Shown here piece by piece: positions 63,165 through 64,000 of a stretch of 64,000 nucleotides of DNA (position 1 is the stretch's first letter; each line of letters opens with the position of its first letter). Made by a program: the position numbers and the translations under genes. Source of the DNA: Rhyzopertha dominica (lineage: Eukaryota; Arthropoda; Insecta; Coleoptera; Bostrichidae); contig QCXZ01000064.1 in assembly GCA_025024175.1 (NCBI GenBank), positions 11,532,001 to 11,596,000 on the forward strand, written 5' to 3'. The notes under the pieces are model-generated. The model saw only the letters and a program-made list of their open reading frames with translations. It had not been told where the DNA came from and did not search any database.

Positions 63165-64000
63165 AGCAGCTCATTGTTTTAGGCGAATTGATCTGTAACT
63201 CAATATGAAATATTTCTGGACCACCCAGTGTGGTTTAATAACGTTAATAAGTTGATAACCATACCTCTAACCAATATTAAGAATTTGTTTCTTTTTTGAA
63301 GTATGTTTGTAATTTTAAACTGTTTGGAAATAAAATGGTGAAGGTTATAATAGGGCTTCATTTTGTTGGGTGTTCATAATAGTACTATTGTCCTTTTATT
63401 CTGCAAAACACTGATGTTCTATTAACACTTACATTTTCTCCATATGTAGTTTTGTGGAATATTTGTTAAATATGTTTGCAATTTTCCTTATATGCCCGGT
63501 ATATCTGACCAGCAGCTCATTGTTTATATAAAGAGGTCTGTAACTGAACATGAAATATTTTTGGACCACCTAGTGTGGTCTACTAAAATATTGATGCATT
63601 TAATAAAACCATACCTCTAATCAATGTACCAACAATTTCCGTTCATTTATTTTCTTGAAAATGGTTTCAATTTCAAACTGTTTGGATAGTATGTAACAAG
63701 GGTTAGTGTGACTTTATTTTTGGTGAGTTTTCGTAGAACTATTGTCCTTTTAGGCAAGTAAAGTTTCTGCAAAATACTGTTAAGTTTTTAAACACTTACA
63801 GCTTTTCTTCCATGTTAGTTGTCGTGTGGAATATTTGTTAGGTATTTTTGAAATTCCTCAAGATGATTGGTGTACCTTGTCAAAAGCTCGTTGTTTTTAG
63901 ATAAACCGTTGTCTGTAATTAAACATGAAATATTTTGGGACCCACCTAGTGTGGTCTAATAAAATATTGATGCACTGAATAAAACCATACCTCAAGTCAA
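63165..64000. repeat. ~350-bp satellite running off the right edge
   Basis: Unit starts at about 63165, 63511 and 63882 (spacing 346 and 371 bp). Each has AGCAGCTCATTGTTT, then CATGAAATATTTNTGGACCA, CCTAGTGTGGTCTA, AACCATACCTCTAA, CAAACTGTTTGGA, ACTATTGTCCTTTTA and GTGGAATATTTGTTA. The third unit is cut by the window end. Confidence 0.88.

Overview
This is eukaryotic nuclear DNA, almost certainly from an insect. It is AT-rich, genes are split by GT-AG introns, and introns and flanks are filled with insect-type DNA transposons (mariner, Tc1, pogo/Tigger), a Ty1/copia retrotransposon, a non-LTR fragment, foldback elements and satellites. Nothing identifies the species.

The main gene lies on the + strand, about 2692-40180. 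I assembled 18 coding exons by matching splice sites and phases. They give a signal-anchored, single-pass membrane protein of about 1360 residues (4083 nt, a multiple of three). Its ectodomain is a chain of small disulfide-rich modules of the protease-inhibitor type: the cassette WAP - thyroglobulin type-1 - antistasin - lustrin-type Cys-rich occurs three times. An extra thyroglobulin-antistasin pair, a Kunitz domain, two further thyroglobulin domains and a membrane-proximal SEA-like region follow, then a transmembrane helix and a short tail. Nearly all internal exon borders are phase 1.

The 3' third of this gene is present more than once. The stretch 31299-40815 recurs in direct orientation at 43082-52595, after a 100-N gap. 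Between them, 40820-42981 is an inverted copy of 38547-40711. Copies differ mostly by single-base indels in short runs, some of which break exons in one copy and not in another. Together with the gap, this points to an assembly or chimera artefact rather than a recent biological duplication, though the sequence cannot exclude the latter.

Layout: 716-1860 deleted mariner; 2692-9628 intron 1 with a pogo element nested in an old Tc1 copy and a non-LTR fragment; 9776-12840 intron 2 with a mariner-like relic; 13054-18030 intron 3 with a ~136-bp satellite; 18217-20614 intron 4 with a decayed Tigger-like element; 22105-26561 intron 8 with a ~120-bp satellite interrupted by a copia element; 26619-29992 intron 9 with a Tc1 element and a foldback element; 31943-35982 intron 13 with another transposon and more of the ~120-bp satellite.

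Downstream, 52380-54527 is a foldback element carrying a nested MITE. A second, small five-exon gene lies on the minus strand at 54855-55896; it encodes an unrecognised 269-residue putative membrane protein and converges on the main gene. After that come another foldback element, a transposase relic, two pyrimidine-rich minisatellites (25-bp and 84-bp periods) and a ~350-bp satellite running off the right edge.
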